From Streptomyces sp. NBC_01591 (GTDB lineage Bacteria; Actinomycetota; Actinomycetes; Streptomycetales; Streptomycetaceae): a stretch of 64,000 nt of DNA. Below, piece by piece: positions 8,837 to 17,589 of the stretch. The translations under genes and the position numbers were made by a program. The stretch's first letter is position 1. The number at the start of each line of letters is the position of its first letter. The stretch covers positions 1,674,001 to 1,738,000 of the forward strand of contig NZ_CP109327.1 in assembly GCF_035918155.1 (NCBI RefSeq), given 5' to 3'. The notes beneath the pieces were generated by a model that had not been told where the DNA came from, did no database searches, and saw only the letters and a program-made list of their open reading frames with translations.

Positions 8837-10020
8837 GTCCGGTTCCGCTTCTCCCAGCCGTCCGCGAACATGTTCCAGAAGCGGTGGCTGGGCGGGTGTT
8901 CCTCGAAGACCTCGTCGACGAGCTCGACGCCGAGACCCGGTGCGGTCGGCAGGCCGATGCGGCCGTCGACGACCGGGAGGGTGCCCTTGAGCGCGTCGAA
9001 GACGTAGTCCTCGAGGAGTCCGTCGAAGGTTTCGAGGATCTTGAAGTTGGGGATTCCGAGCGTCGCGTGCACCGAGACGGTGGTGCAGAGCGGCGAGTTC
9101 GAGTTGTGCGGGGCCACGAGCATGCCATGGGTATCGGCGATCGCGGCGAGTTTCCTGACCTCGGTGAAACCGCCGGCCATGGAGAGGTCGGGCTGGATGA
9201 TGTCGACCGCGTTGGTGGCGAAGAGCTGCTTGTACTCGTAGCGGTTGTGGAAGTGCTCGCCGCCGGAGATCGGGAACGCCGCGCGCTGGCGCAGTTCCGC
9301 GTAGCGCTCGATGTGGGTCCACGGCATCGGCTCCTCGAACCAGCCGATGTCGAAGGGTTCCAGCTCCCGCACCAGCCGGGCCGCGGTCGGCATGGCGAAC
9401 CGGGCGTGGCCCTCGATGAAGAGGTCGACGTCCGGTCCGATGGCCTCGCGGACGGCGGCCACGAGGTCGACGGAGCGGCGCAGTTCGGCGCGCTCCAGCT
9501 CGTGCAGGCCGGGGCCGAACGGGTCGAACTTGAGGGCGGTGAAGCCCTTCGCCACGGTCTCCTTCGCCTTGGCCGCGAAGGTCTCGGGCTCGCGCTCGCC
9601 GGTGTACCAGCCGTTGGCGTACACGCGTACGTCGTCCCGGCAGGCGCCACCGGTCAGCCGGTAGGCGGGGACGCCGAGCGCCTTGCCCATCAGGTCGTAC
9701 ATGGCCTGGTCGAGGCCGGACAGGGCGATGCCGCCCATGTCGCCGCCGCGCAGGAAGTCGCCCTGGTAGACGCGGAGCCAGAGCTCCTCGATGTCGAAGG
9801 GGTCGGCGCCGATGAGGTGGCGCTGTGCCAGTGCCTCGGTGAGTGCGCAGACCTCGCGGACCCGGTAGGGGTGGGTGATCTCGCCGATGCCGGACAGGCC
9901 CTCGTCGGTGTGGACCCGGACGTAGCCGAAGTCGCGCCAGGAGGTGCCGAGCATCAGTGTCTCGACGCGGGTGATCCGGCCTGCGGGGCCCGCCGGGCGG
10001 GTGCGGTTGACGGTGAGCAT
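8833..10020 (-). CDS. Enolase-superfamily acid-sugar dehydratase (galactonate/mannonate dehydratase-like)
   Basis: A 395-residue protein with the MR/MLE two-domain fold. Candidate residues are K164 and D166 (LKFDPFG), E203-x-H205 (FIEGHARF), E229 (WFEEP), E255 (SGGEHF) and H305 (VAPHNSNSP). The acid-x-His pair plus the late His is the pattern of D-galactonate and D-mannonate dehydratases, which remove water from aldonic acids to give 2-keto-3-deoxy acids. The start at 10020 shares one base with the aminotransferase stop. With the lactonase-like, SDR, DapA-like and FAH proteins it suggests a non-phosphorylative sugar-acid pathway. The exact sugar is unknown. Confidence 0.9.
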   Translation of the reverse strand: MLTVNRTRPAGPAGRITRVETLMLGTSWRDFGYVRVHTDEGLSGIGEITHPYRVREVCALTEALAQRHLIGADPFDIEELWLRVYQGDFLRGGDMGGIALSGLDQAMYDLMGKALGVPAYRLTGGACRDDVRVYANGWYTGEREPETFAAKAKETVAKGFTALKFDPFGPGLHELERAELRRSVDLVAAVREAIGPDVDLFIEGHARFAMPTAARLVRELEPFDIGWFEEPMPWTHIERYAELRQRAAFPISGGEHFHNRYEYKQLFATNAVDIIQPDLSMAGGFTEVRKLAAIADTHGMLVAPHNSNSPLCTTVSVHATLGIPNFKILETFDGLLEDYVFDALKGTLPVVDGRIGLPTAPGLGVELVDEVFEEHPPSHRFWNMFADGWEKRNRT

Positions 10021-11390
10021 CAGCGGGTCGCCCCGCCCATGGTGGAGGTGTTCTCCAGGTCGTCGGCGCCGCCGTCGGCGAGCACGGCCTTGACCGCGGC
10101 CTCGGTGCCCTCGATGAGACGGTCCACGTCGGCGTCGGTGTGGGCGTAGCTGATGTGGCTGCGCTTGAGGTTGAGCGGCAGCTCGAACAGGCCGTGGTCG
10201 AGGAGCTTGCGGCGGTAGCCGACGAACAGCGAGGCGTCGTTGTTCAGCAGGTCCGCGTAGGTGCGGGGGGCCTCGCCCGGCATGAAGTAGCTGACGAAGA
10301 CGGAGCCGTAGCCGGTGACGACTGCGGGGACGCCGAGGCGCTCGTACAGCCCGGTCAGTTCGGTGCGGACGCGCTCGCCGAGCCGGAAGACGTGCTCGTG
10401 GACCGGCTCCTCGCGCAGCTTGCGCAGGGTGGCGAGGGCGGCGGCGACGACGGACGGGTGGCCGTTGTACGTGCCGGCGAAGAAGGCGGGGGCGCCGGGG
10501 CGGGTGGAGAAGAGGTCCATCAGGTCGGCGCGGCCGCCGATCGCGCCGACGGGGGCGCCGTTGGCGATCGCCTTGCCGAGGGTGGTGAGGTCGGGCGTGA
10601 CGCCGGAGATCTTCTGCCAGCCGCCGATGTCGTGGCGGAAGCCGGTGATGACCTCGTCGAAGATCAGGATGCTGCCGGCCTTCGTGGTCTCCTCGCGCAG
10701 CGTGGTGAGGAACTCCTGGTACGGCAGGAGCGCGCCGACGTTGTGCGGGACGGGCTCGACGATGACGGCGGCGATGTCGGAGCCGTGCTCGGCGAAGGTG
10801 CGGCGGACGGCCTCGCTGTCGTTGAACGGCAGGACGAGGGTGGCTTCGAGGACCTCGGGGAGGATGCCGGTGGAGATGGGGTCGTGGCCGCCGACCTTCT
10901 CGGGCGCGGAGATGACGTTGAGGCTGACGGCGTCGTGCCAGCCGTGGTAGCAGCCCTGGAACTTGACGACCAGGCGGCGGCCGGTGGCGGCGCGGGAAAC
11001 GCGCAGCGCGTGGAACGTGGCCTCGCTGCCGGTGCTGGTGAGCAGCACCTTCTCGATGGAGGGGATCAGCTCGGTGAGCTGTTCGGCGAGGAGGACCTCG
11101 CCCTCGGTGACACCGACGCCCATGTGGCCGAGGGTGGCGCCGGCCTCCGCGGTGGCGCGGGCCACGTCGGGGTCGTTGTGGCCGAGCAGGGGCGGGCCGA
11201 ACGCCGAGTGGAAGTCGGTGTACTCGCGTCCGTCGGCGGTACGGAACCGTGCGCCGTCCGTCCCCGTGACAACCAGGTCGGTCAGTCCGGGAACGCTGCG
11301 CTGACCGCTGTTCACGCCGCCGGGTACGACCTGGCGGGCGCGCTCGGCGAGTCGGGCTCCGGATTCGTTGCCCACCGGGCCTGAACTCAT
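10020..11390 (-). CDS. Class III PLP-dependent aminotransferase (glutamate-1-semialdehyde aminomutase-like)
   Basis: A 456-residue fold-type I enzyme. D245 in IFDEVITGFR contacts the PLP pyridine nitrogen and K273 in LTTLGKAIANG is the Schiff-base lysine; GSEATFHALR near 121-130 is the phosphate-binding region. It resembles HemL but is not the haem enzyme by context. It leads the minus-strand catabolic arm and directly precedes the dehydratase. AAGGAG lies nine bases before the ATG at 11390. A palindromic operator about 150 bp upstream suggests control by the adjacent IclR regulator. It may transfer amino groups on an amino-sugar acid or keto acid; the substrate is unknown. Confidence 0.88.
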   Translation of the reverse strand: MSSGPVGNESGARLAERARQVVPGGVNSGQRSVPGLTDLVVTGTDGARFRTADGREYTDFHSAFGPPLLGHNDPDVARATAEAGATLGHMGVGVTEGEVLLAEQLTELIPSIEKVLLTSTGSEATFHALRVSRAATGRRLVVKFQGCYHGWHDAVSLNVISAPEKVGGHDPISTGILPEVLEATLVLPFNDSEAVRRTFAEHGSDIAAVIVEPVPHNVGALLPYQEFLTTLREETTKAGSILIFDEVITGFRHDIGGWQKISGVTPDLTTLGKAIANGAPVGAIGGRADLMDLFSTRPGAPAFFAGTYNGHPSVVAAALATLRKLREEPVHEHVFRLGERVRTELTGLYERLGVPAVVTGYGSVFVSYFMPGEAPRTYADLLNNDASLFVGYRRKLLDHGLFELPLNLKRSHISYAHTDADVDRLIEGTEAAVKAVLADGGADDLENTSTMGGATR

Positions 11391-11536
11391 AATCGCTTGC
11401 TCCTTGCGTCGAGAGTCGTCGGTCTTCGCAGGCCCTGCCCGGCCCGTGAATCCCTGGCGCCATCCGCCCGGCAGTCGCCGCAGGAATGAGGATGATCCGT
11501 GGTGCTTGAGGTGGTGCGTTTCGCTTTTTCTGAACG

Positions 11537-11557
11537 CTGTTCTGTAGAGCAGAACAG
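11537..11557. promoter_or_regulatory. IclR operator 1 (CTGTTC-N9-GAACAG)
   Basis: A palindrome with 8-bp arms (CTGTTCTG / CAGAACAG) in the divergent region between the aminotransferase and iclR genes. The core CTGTTC-N9-GAACAG recurs with identical spacing at 11675-11695. It is probably the IclR-family dimer site controlling the minus-strand arm. Confidence 0.7.
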
Positions 11558-11674
11558 TGCCTGGATATTACGTGCGGCTCCAGGGCCGGTCAAGACCTTT
11601 CCGAACCCAGGAAGGCCCGATTCCGCGCTTTCTTCACAGAGAAAGCGCGTTCGGGCCTCCCCCGAGGCACTACG

Positions 11675-11695
11675 CTGTTCTGCTATGACGAACAG
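11675..11695. promoter_or_regulatory. IclR operator 2, overlapping the iclR start codon
   Basis: CTGTTC, 9 bp, GAACAG, with the ATG of the regulator inside the 9-bp spacer. Same sequence and spacing as the upstream palindrome, implying autoregulation by occupancy of the translation start region. The close upstream position also suggests a leaderless or very short-leader transcript. Confidence 0.65.
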
Positions 11696-12542
11696 TGCTG
11701 CCCCAGAAGAACCGAAGTACTGGGTCAAGAGCGTGGCCAGGGCAGCGGACATCCTCGAGGCGCTCGCCGCCCCCGCACAGGGGAACGGCCTGAGCGTCAC
11801 GGAGGTCGGCCAGGCCTGCTCCATCTCCAAGAGCGCCGCCTTCGGCATGCTCCAGACCCTGCGTGCCTACGGCCTCGTCTCGGACGACGGCGAGGGCATG
11901 AACCGCCGCTACCGGCTCGGCATGAGCCTGGCCAGGCTCGGCGACCGGGCGCGCTCCCAGGTGTCCCTGCGCGGGGTCGCCCACCCGGTCCTGCGCGAGC
12001 TGACCCGGGCCACCGGAATGGCGTCCAGGCTCGCCGTGCCCGAGGACGGCCATGCAGTCGTCGTGGACCAGGTCGAGCTCGACCAGCGCGTCCGGCTCGA
12101 TCTGCGGATGGGGCAGCGCGAGCTGCCGCACTGCACAGGCCTGGGCAAGGCGCTGCTCTCCGCCGTGCCGCCGAGCGAGGCGGCCGCGGTCGTCGAGCGG
12201 TTCGGGCTGCCCCGGCGCACCTCCCGCACGATCACCGACCCGGCGACCTTCCTGTCGCATCTGCGCGACATAGCCCGGGTCGGCTACGCCCTGGACGACG
12301 AGGAGGACGCCGAGGGCATCATCTGCATCGGCGCGCCGGTCTTCGACGACCGTTCGGTGTGCGCCGGGGCCGTCTCCATCACCGGCCTCAAGCTCGGCCT
12401 GCCGGCCTGGCGCTACCAGGAACTGGGCGGCCAGGTACGGGACGCGGCCCGCCGGATCAGCGTCTCGCTCGGCTGGGTCGACGACTCGGACGGCACCACT
12501 TCCGACACCGACACGTCGCATTCCGACGAATTCGGGTCTTGA
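11685..12542 (+). CDS. IclR-family transcriptional regulator of the sugar-acid locus
   Basis: A 285-residue regulator with an N-terminal winged helix (about residues 12-75: SVARAADILEAL, LSVTEVGQACSISKSAAFGMLQ) and a C-terminal effector domain (DLRMGQRELPHCTGLGKALL, GIICIGAPVFDDRSVCAGAVSITG). The ATG at 11685 was chosen because homology begins there and the longer frame is not protein-like. It diverges from the catabolic operon and precedes the second beta-helix gene on its own strand. Two identical palindromes flank its promoter, one over its start codon. The effector is likely a pathway intermediate; it could activate or repress. Confidence 0.9.
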   Translation: MTNSAAPEEPKYWVKSVARAADILEALAAPAQGNGLSVTEVGQACSISKSAAFGMLQTLRAYGLVSDDGEGMNRRYRLGMSLARLGDRARSQVSLRGVAHPVLRELTRATGMASRLAVPEDGHAVVVDQVELDQRVRLDLRMGQRELPHCTGLGKALLSAVPPSEAAAVVERFGLPRRTSRTITDPATFLSHLRDIARVGYALDDEEDAEGIICIGAPVFDDRSVCAGAVSITGLKLGLPAWRYQELGGQVRDAARRISVSLGWVDDSDGTTSDTDTSHSDEFGS

Positions 12543-12750
12543 CCAAACGGCGTAACCCGCCGTAGGTTCCCTGCCAACCGCGGTGACACTCCATGGTCAC
12601 CGGCGTTTTACCCTTTCCGGCCTGGTTCCGGCGCCTGCCCATCGCGCTGTGAACATCCGACGGCCGGACCCTTTTCAGCCATCCGCCTCATGGCAGTCCC
12701 CCGCAGGAACGCTCCCTCACTTATCGCACTTCTCGGAAGGCGAAGTCCGC

Positions 12751-14901
12751 ATGAGCGTTCCGCACCACCACACCTCCGCTTCGTCCCGCCGGAATCTGCT
12801 GCGGGCTTCGGGTCTGGCCGGTCTGGTCATGGCCGGTTCGGCCGTGGCCGCCGGCCAGGCACAGGCCGCGCCCTCGCACACGGGCGACGTGCTCCGCGTC
12901 GACACGGTCGCCGCACTGCGCGCGCTGAACACCAAGCCCCTCGACGACGGCACCCAGGTCCTGACCGCCGGCTACCACGCCCCCGGCGACGGCGGCGCCA
13001 TGGCCGTGCGCTGGGACAAGAAGTCCGAAGCCGCCCACAACGGCGGCACCGTCATCGCCCCCGCCAAGAACGGCACCGGCCGCTGGCACCAGCTCCACAC
13101 CGGCACCCTCGACTTCCGCACCTTCGGCCACTTCGACGCGAAGACCCCCGCCGACGCCGCCCTCGACGCGATGATCGCCGACAAGAGCGTCCACCGCATC
13201 GAGGCCCACACCGACCTCCTGTTCACCAAACGCCACCTCTGGAACCGCTCGAACATCGAACTCGACTTCGGCGGCCACCGCATACGCACCGAAGGCATCG
13301 AGAAGAACACCCACGACAACCCCTTCGGCGCCGTCCTCTCCTTCCGCGGCACCGTCACCGACACCACCGTCGAGCACACCCTGAGCACGGCGATGCCGGA
13401 CCTCTCGGACCTCTTCGAGGTCGGCGACTCCTCGAAGTTCGCCGTCGGCCAGTGGTGGGCCGTGGAGATCAACGCCCTGGCGGGCAAGTACGAGAAGGAG
13501 ATCCAGCGTCTCGTCCAGGTCACCGATGTCGTCGACTCGACGCACATCCGGGTCAACTACCAGATCGGCTGGGACCTGGCCGCGGGCCGCAAGCTGAGCT
13601 GGACCCGCATCGAGCCCGTCGACCGCGCCCACGTCCGCAACATGGTCTTCGAGGGCTGGGGCGAGGACGAGATGACCGGCTCGCACCCGGTCGCGTACGA
13701 GTACGCGGTGCGCTGCGACGTCTCCGGGATCGAGGCCATCGGCACCTTCTGGCCCGTGGTGATGCGCCGCTGGTGCACGTACTACCGCACCGAGCAGTGC
13801 TCGCTGACCAACCCGAAGTCCGTCACCTACGGCGGCGCGGGCTACCTCACCCAGCAGATCTACTGCCTGTACGGGCACGTGGAGGACTGTCACACCTCCA
13901 ACGCCCGTCATCTCAACGACTTCACGGCCTCCGCCTACTGCTACGTCACCAACTGCCACGGCGACGGTGACGACGAGGGCCCGTTCGTCACGCACGGCCA
14001 GTTCGAGCACGACCTCGTCTACACCGGCAACTCCGGCCTGATGACCTTCGCCAACTCCGGTGCCGCCTGGGGCGGCAGGGCCAAGCGGATCACCGTACGC
14101 CGGCACGCCTGCTCCTGGTTCGTCGCCCGGGTCAAGATCACCGATCTGACCCTGGAAGACGTCCTGGTCATCGGCAAGAAGTCGCTGGCCGGCTCCGGAA
14201 TGCTCTGGGTCAACGCCGACGGTGTGCAGATGCGCGGCTGTACGGCCACGGGTCCGCTGATCGTCTCCCGGGCCTCGGACCTCTCCGCCCGCCCCAATGT
14301 GATCGCCGACTCCTCGTTCGCGTTCGCGGCGGGCGCGGAGATCACCCAGGCCAATGTCACCGCCCCGCTCACCCTTCAGCGCTCCACTCTGAAGGGCGTC
14401 GACGGCGCGGTGTTCAACGGCACGGGCCCGCTCACCCTGGACCAGTGCACGCTGACCGGTTCCAAGGACACCGCCCCGGTCTCGCTCGCGCACGCCGACA
14501 TCACCGTGCTGGGCGGCGAACTCCGCGACACCGGGCTGAAGTTGACCTCGGCGAAGGACCAGCGGCTGCGCGTCGACGGCACACGTCTGAACGGCACCAA
14601 CAAGGACGGCGCCCTGCTCGCCCGTACCGGCTCCGGACGGACCGTCGACTGGCAGCTCACCGGCCTCGACTCGACCGCGCCCAAGGGCACCGCCCATGTG
14701 CTGGTCACCGAGGGCCCCAACCGCTACCGGGCCACCGGCTCCACCTTCACCGGCGGCCGGCTCGAACTGCGGCCCGCGGCGTTCGGCGGCACCTCCAGCC
14801 ATCTGCTGCACACCGGCTGCGTCGAGGACGGCACCGAGCGCACCGCGCTGCCGGACGAGGGCGACCGTGTCGCCCACACCGCGGCCACGCTGCGGTTCTG
14901 A
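12751..14901 (+). CDS. Tat-exported right-handed beta-helix protein, copy B
   Basis: A 716-residue paralogue of the protein at 4688-6847, with the same twin-arginine signal (SSRRNLLRASG) and the same chain of short beta-helix strands (HVRNMVFEGWG, CDVSGIEAIG, GGAGYLTQQIYCLYG). Sequence after about residue 207 differs substantially from copy A, so the two probably act on different linkages or substrates. The ATG at 12751 follows GGAAGG. It heads the plus-strand arm that continues into the oxidoreductase and ABC importer. Function outside the cell on a polysaccharide is inferred from export signal, fold and context; no active site can be named. Confidence 0.85.
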   Translation: MSVPHHHTSASSRRNLLRASGLAGLVMAGSAVAAGQAQAAPSHTGDVLRVDTVAALRALNTKPLDDGTQVLTAGYHAPGDGGAMAVRWDKKSEAAHNGGTVIAPAKNGTGRWHQLHTGTLDFRTFGHFDAKTPADAALDAMIADKSVHRIEAHTDLLFTKRHLWNRSNIELDFGGHRIRTEGIEKNTHDNPFGAVLSFRGTVTDTTVEHTLSTAMPDLSDLFEVGDSSKFAVGQWWAVEINALAGKYEKEIQRLVQVTDVVDSTHIRVNYQIGWDLAAGRKLSWTRIEPVDRAHVRNMVFEGWGEDEMTGSHPVAYEYAVRCDVSGIEAIGTFWPVVMRRWCTYYRTEQCSLTNPKSVTYGGAGYLTQQIYCLYGHVEDCHTSNARHLNDFTASAYCYVTNCHGDGDDEGPFVTHGQFEHDLVYTGNSGLMTFANSGAAWGGRAKRITVRRHACSWFVARVKITDLTLEDVLVIGKKSLAGSGMLWVNADGVQMRGCTATGPLIVSRASDLSARPNVIADSSFAFAAGAEITQANVTAPLTLQRSTLKGVDGAVFNGTGPLTLDQCTLTGSKDTAPVSLAHADITVLGGELRDTGLKLTSAKDQRLRVDGTRLNGTNKDGALLARTGSGRTVDWQLTGLDSTAPKGTAHVLVTEGPNRYRATGSTFTGGRLELRPAAFGGTSSHLLHTGCVEDGTERTALPDEGDRVAHTAATLRF
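12780..13371 (+). repeat. 592-bp inverted repeat, right copy (5' part of beta-helix gene B)
   Basis: Matches the reverse complement of 6218-6809 with one mismatch by my reading. The inner edges of the two copies are 5,970 bp apart and enclose the SDR, amidohydrolase, dehydratase, aminotransferase and iclR genes. Confidence 0.9.
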
Positions 14902-14905
14902 CCGT

Positions 14906-15003
14906 GGGGCCTCTCGTTTGGATCAGGCCGGGCTCGCGGGGTCCGGCACGCACGCTCGCCGCGTTGTCCTCCCTGATCCGGCCTGATCCGAACGAAAGAC
15001 CCC
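14906..15003. terminator. 98-bp imperfect palindrome after beta-helix gene B
   Basis: The outer arms are 26 nt: GGGGCCTCTCGTTTGGATCA... at the left and ...TGATCCGAACGAAAGACCCC at 14978-15003, pairing with three mismatches around a 45-nt loop. It fills most of the gap to the next gene. It could terminate or stabilise transcripts; it also has the look of a repeated intergenic element. Confidence 0.65.
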
Positions 15004-15028
15004 AACCCATCGAGTACCAGGGATTCCC

Positions 15029-16285
15029 GTGTCCACGCATACCCCGATCACCGGCCGGCCCGTACGGGTCGCGCTCGTCGGCGCCGGCAACCGCGGTCTG
15101 ACGTACGCCGAGTGGATCAAGGCGCACCCCGAGCGCGCTGAGCTCGTCGCCGTCGCCGATCCGCGCCCCGCGGCGCGGGCCGCCGCCGGCGCACCCGTCG
15201 AGTTCGACGACTGGCGGCCGCTGGTCGAGAACCGCATCGCCGACGCCGTCGTCGTCGCCACCCAGGACCGCTTCCATGTGGAGCCGGTGCTGGCGCTGGC
15301 CGAGGCCGGTTACGCGATCCTCGCCGAGAAGCCCCTCGCCCCGACCGAGGAGGAGACCCGGCGGATCGTCGAAGGTGTGGAGCGGTCCGGGGTCCTGTTC
15401 GCGGTGTGCCACGTCATGCGGTACACCCCGTACACCGACCTGGTGAAGGAGGTCGTGGACTCCGGCGTGCTCGGGCAGCTGGTCTCCCTCGACCATCTGG
15501 AGCCGGTCGGCTGGTGGCACTACGCCCACAGCTATGTGCGCGGGCCGTGGCGCAGCGAGAAGGACTCCTCCCCGATGCTGCTCGCCAAGTCCTGCCACGA
15601 CCTGGACTGGATCACGTACGTGATGGGCGGCCGGATCGAGCAGGTCTCGAGCTTCGGCGGGCTGAAGCACTTCCGGCCGGAGAACGCCCCGGCCGGCTCC
15701 GCCGAGCGCTGCCTCGACTGTGCGGTCGAGTCCGGCTGCCCGTACAGCGCGCTGAAGCTGTACATGCCGACGCTGCGCGAGAAGGGCGCGGTCTGGCCGG
15801 TCACCCATGTCACCGAGGCGACCGACGAGGCCGGTCTCGTGCAGGCGCTGCGCGAGGGCCCGTACGGCGTCTGCGCGTACCGCAGCGACAACGACGTGGT
15901 CGACCACCAGGTCCTCGCGATGCAGCTGACGGACGGGGTGACCGCAACCTTCCAGATGGTGGCGTTCACCGAGCAGACGCACCGCCAGACCCGGATCTTC
16001 GGCTCGCACGGCTGGCTGATCGGCGACGGCGAGCGGGTCACGGTGCAGGACTTCCGTACCGGCGAGACCACCGTCCATGAACTCGGCGCCTCCGGTTCGA
16101 ACGCGGCCGACGGGCACGGTGGCGGGGACGCTGCACTCGTCGAGGCGTTCGTCACCGCCGTCGCCACGGGTGACGCCGGGGCGGTCCGCTCCGGTCCCGC
16201 CACCTCGCTCGGCAGTCATCTCGCGGCGTTCGCCGCCGAACGTGCCCGGCACACCGGCACCGTCCAGACGGTCCCGGCGCAGTGA
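15029..16285 (+). CDS. Gfo/Idh/MocA-family oxidoreductase
   Basis: A 418-residue NAD(P)-dependent sugar dehydrogenase family member. The N-terminal Rossmann motif is VALVGAGNRG (about 14-23), and AEKPLAPT near residue 108 is the conserved E-K-P. An unusual Cys cluster (ERCLDCAVESGCPYSA, about residues 227-242) sits in the C-terminal domain and could bind a metal or form disulfides. The GTG start at 15029 was chosen because the Rossmann motif follows at the normal distance. It lies between beta-helix protein B and the ABC importer and probably oxidises or epimerises the imported sugar. Confidence 0.88.
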   Translation: MSTHTPITGRPVRVALVGAGNRGLTYAEWIKAHPERAELVAVADPRPAARAAAGAPVEFDDWRPLVENRIADAVVVATQDRFHVEPVLALAEAGYAILAEKPLAPTEEETRRIVEGVERSGVLFAVCHVMRYTPYTDLVKEVVDSGVLGQLVSLDHLEPVGWWHYAHSYVRGPWRSEKDSSPMLLAKSCHDLDWITYVMGGRIEQVSSFGGLKHFRPENAPAGSAERCLDCAVESGCPYSALKLYMPTLREKGAVWPVTHVTEATDEAGLVQALREGPYGVCAYRSDNDVVDHQVLAMQLTDGVTATFQMVAFTEQTHRQTRIFGSHGWLIGDGERVTVQDFRTGETTVHELGASGSNAADGHGGGDAALVEAFVTAVATGDAGAVRSGPATSLGSHLAAFAAERARHTGTVQTVPAQ

Positions 16286-16326
16286 CTCCTTCCCGCCCCA
16301 CCCTCACGTCCTCGGAGGACCACCTC

Positions 16327-17583
16327 ATGTCCCGTCTCCTCACCCGTCGTTCCAGAGTCCGCGCCGTAGCCGCCCCCGTGGTGGCGACCGCGCTCGCCGC
16401 CGGAGTGCTGGCCGGCTGTTCCGGCAGCGGCAGCGACGACAACACCGTCACCATGTGGACCTACCCGGTCATCTTCGACGAGGCCAAGAACAAGGCGTAC
16501 TGGGACGGCCTGGTCAAGGCGTTCGAGAAGGAGCACTCGGGCGTCAAGGTGAAGGTGGAGACCTTCCCGTGGGCCAACCGCGACACCGCGCTGGCCACCG
16601 CGATCGCCTCCGGCAAGGGCCCGGACGCGGTCTACCTGATCCCGGACCAGCTGCCGAAGTACGCCAAGAACATCGTCCCGGCCGACGACTACATGCCGGC
16701 CGACGCCAAGTCGGACTACACGGACTTCGCGCTGAAGTCCGTCACGGTCGACGGCAAGGCCCTCGGCACCCCGATCCTGACCAGCGCCAACCCGCTGATC
16801 TGCGACAAGCGGGTGTTTGCCGCGATCGGCGAGAAGACCTACCCGACGAGCTGGGCGGACCTGGAGGCGCTGGCCCCGAAGCTGAAGGAGAAGGGCTACT
16901 ACGCCACCAGCTACAGCGGTGACACCCAGCAGACCCTGAACATGACCTTCTACCCGCTGCTGTGGCAGGCCGGCGGCGACGTCTTCTCCGAGGACGGCAA
17001 GAACGTCACCTTCAACGACGCGGCCGGCGTCAAGGCGCTGACGTACCTGAAGAAGCTCGTCGACGGCGGTTACACCGACAAGGACCTGGTCACCACCACG
17101 CCCAAGCTGGAGCAGACCCCGACCGCCAAGGGCAAGGTGGCCTGCACCTGGCAGAACACCCCGGCGGACGTCGAGCCGTTCTGGGGCAAGGAGAACATCG
17201 TCGTCCAGCCGCCGCTCAAGGACGCGAAGTCGGTCGGCTACGGCACGGTCGGCGCGCTGTCGATGCTGAAGGGCGCCGACAAGAAGAACACCGGTGACTG
17301 GCTGAACTTCGTCGCCGAGTCGAAGAACGCGGCCGGTCTGCAGAAGGGTGCGGGCTACTTCCCGGCCCGCAAGTCCGGCGGCGACCTGTACCCCGGCGAC
17401 GCCCTTCAGACGGCGGTCGGCGCCACGCTGCCGAGCATGACCGTGGGCCCGCTGCAGGACAAGGCCCGTGAGGTCCAGGGCGTGCTCGCGCCCGAGATCC
17501 AGGCGGCGCTGCTGGGCAAGAAGAGCCCGCAGGAGGCGCTGAACGCCGCGCAGAAGGCCGCGCAGGCGATGCTCGGCCGCTGA
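16327..17583 (+). CDS. Sugar ABC transporter substrate-binding lipoprotein
   Basis: A 418-residue extracellular solute-binding protein family 1 member. The signal peptide ends in the lipobox VLAGC with C31 as the lipidated residue, anchoring it to the outer face of the membrane. The body has the family-1 features (TVTMWTYPV, FEKEHSGVKVKVETFPW). The ATG at 16327 follows GGAGGA; an earlier in-frame ATG at 16282 would add an unusual 15-residue extension. It supplies the two permeases downstream. The bound sugar is presumably an oligosaccharide released by the beta-helix proteins (inference). Confidence 0.92.
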   Translation: MSRLLTRRSRVRAVAAPVVATALAAGVLAGCSGSGSDDNTVTMWTYPVIFDEAKNKAYWDGLVKAFEKEHSGVKVKVETFPWANRDTALATAIASGKGPDAVYLIPDQLPKYAKNIVPADDYMPADAKSDYTDFALKSVTVDGKALGTPILTSANPLICDKRVFAAIGEKTYPTSWADLEALAPKLKEKGYYATSYSGDTQQTLNMTFYPLLWQAGGDVFSEDGKNVTFNDAAGVKALTYLKKLVDGGYTDKDLVTTTPKLEQTPTAKGKVACTWQNTPADVEPFWGKENIVVQPPLKDAKSVGYGTVGALSMLKGADKKNTGDWLNFVAESKNAAGLQKGAGYFPARKSGGDLYPGDALQTAVGATLPSMTVGPLQDKAREVQGVLAPEIQAALLGKKSPQEALNAAQKAAQAMLGR

Positions 17584-17589
17584 CCGGGC

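Noticed and set aside
10020..11390. hemL (glutamate-1-semialdehyde aminomutase) for haem synthesis
   Set aside because: The fold and Lys273 context are similar, but the gene is in a catabolic operon with no haem genes nearby, so a related aminotransferase is more likely.
12721..14877. A 718-codon minus-strand open frame opposite beta-helix gene B
   Set aside because: The same antisense pattern appears opposite gene A because the sequences are homologous; no start signal and biased composition.
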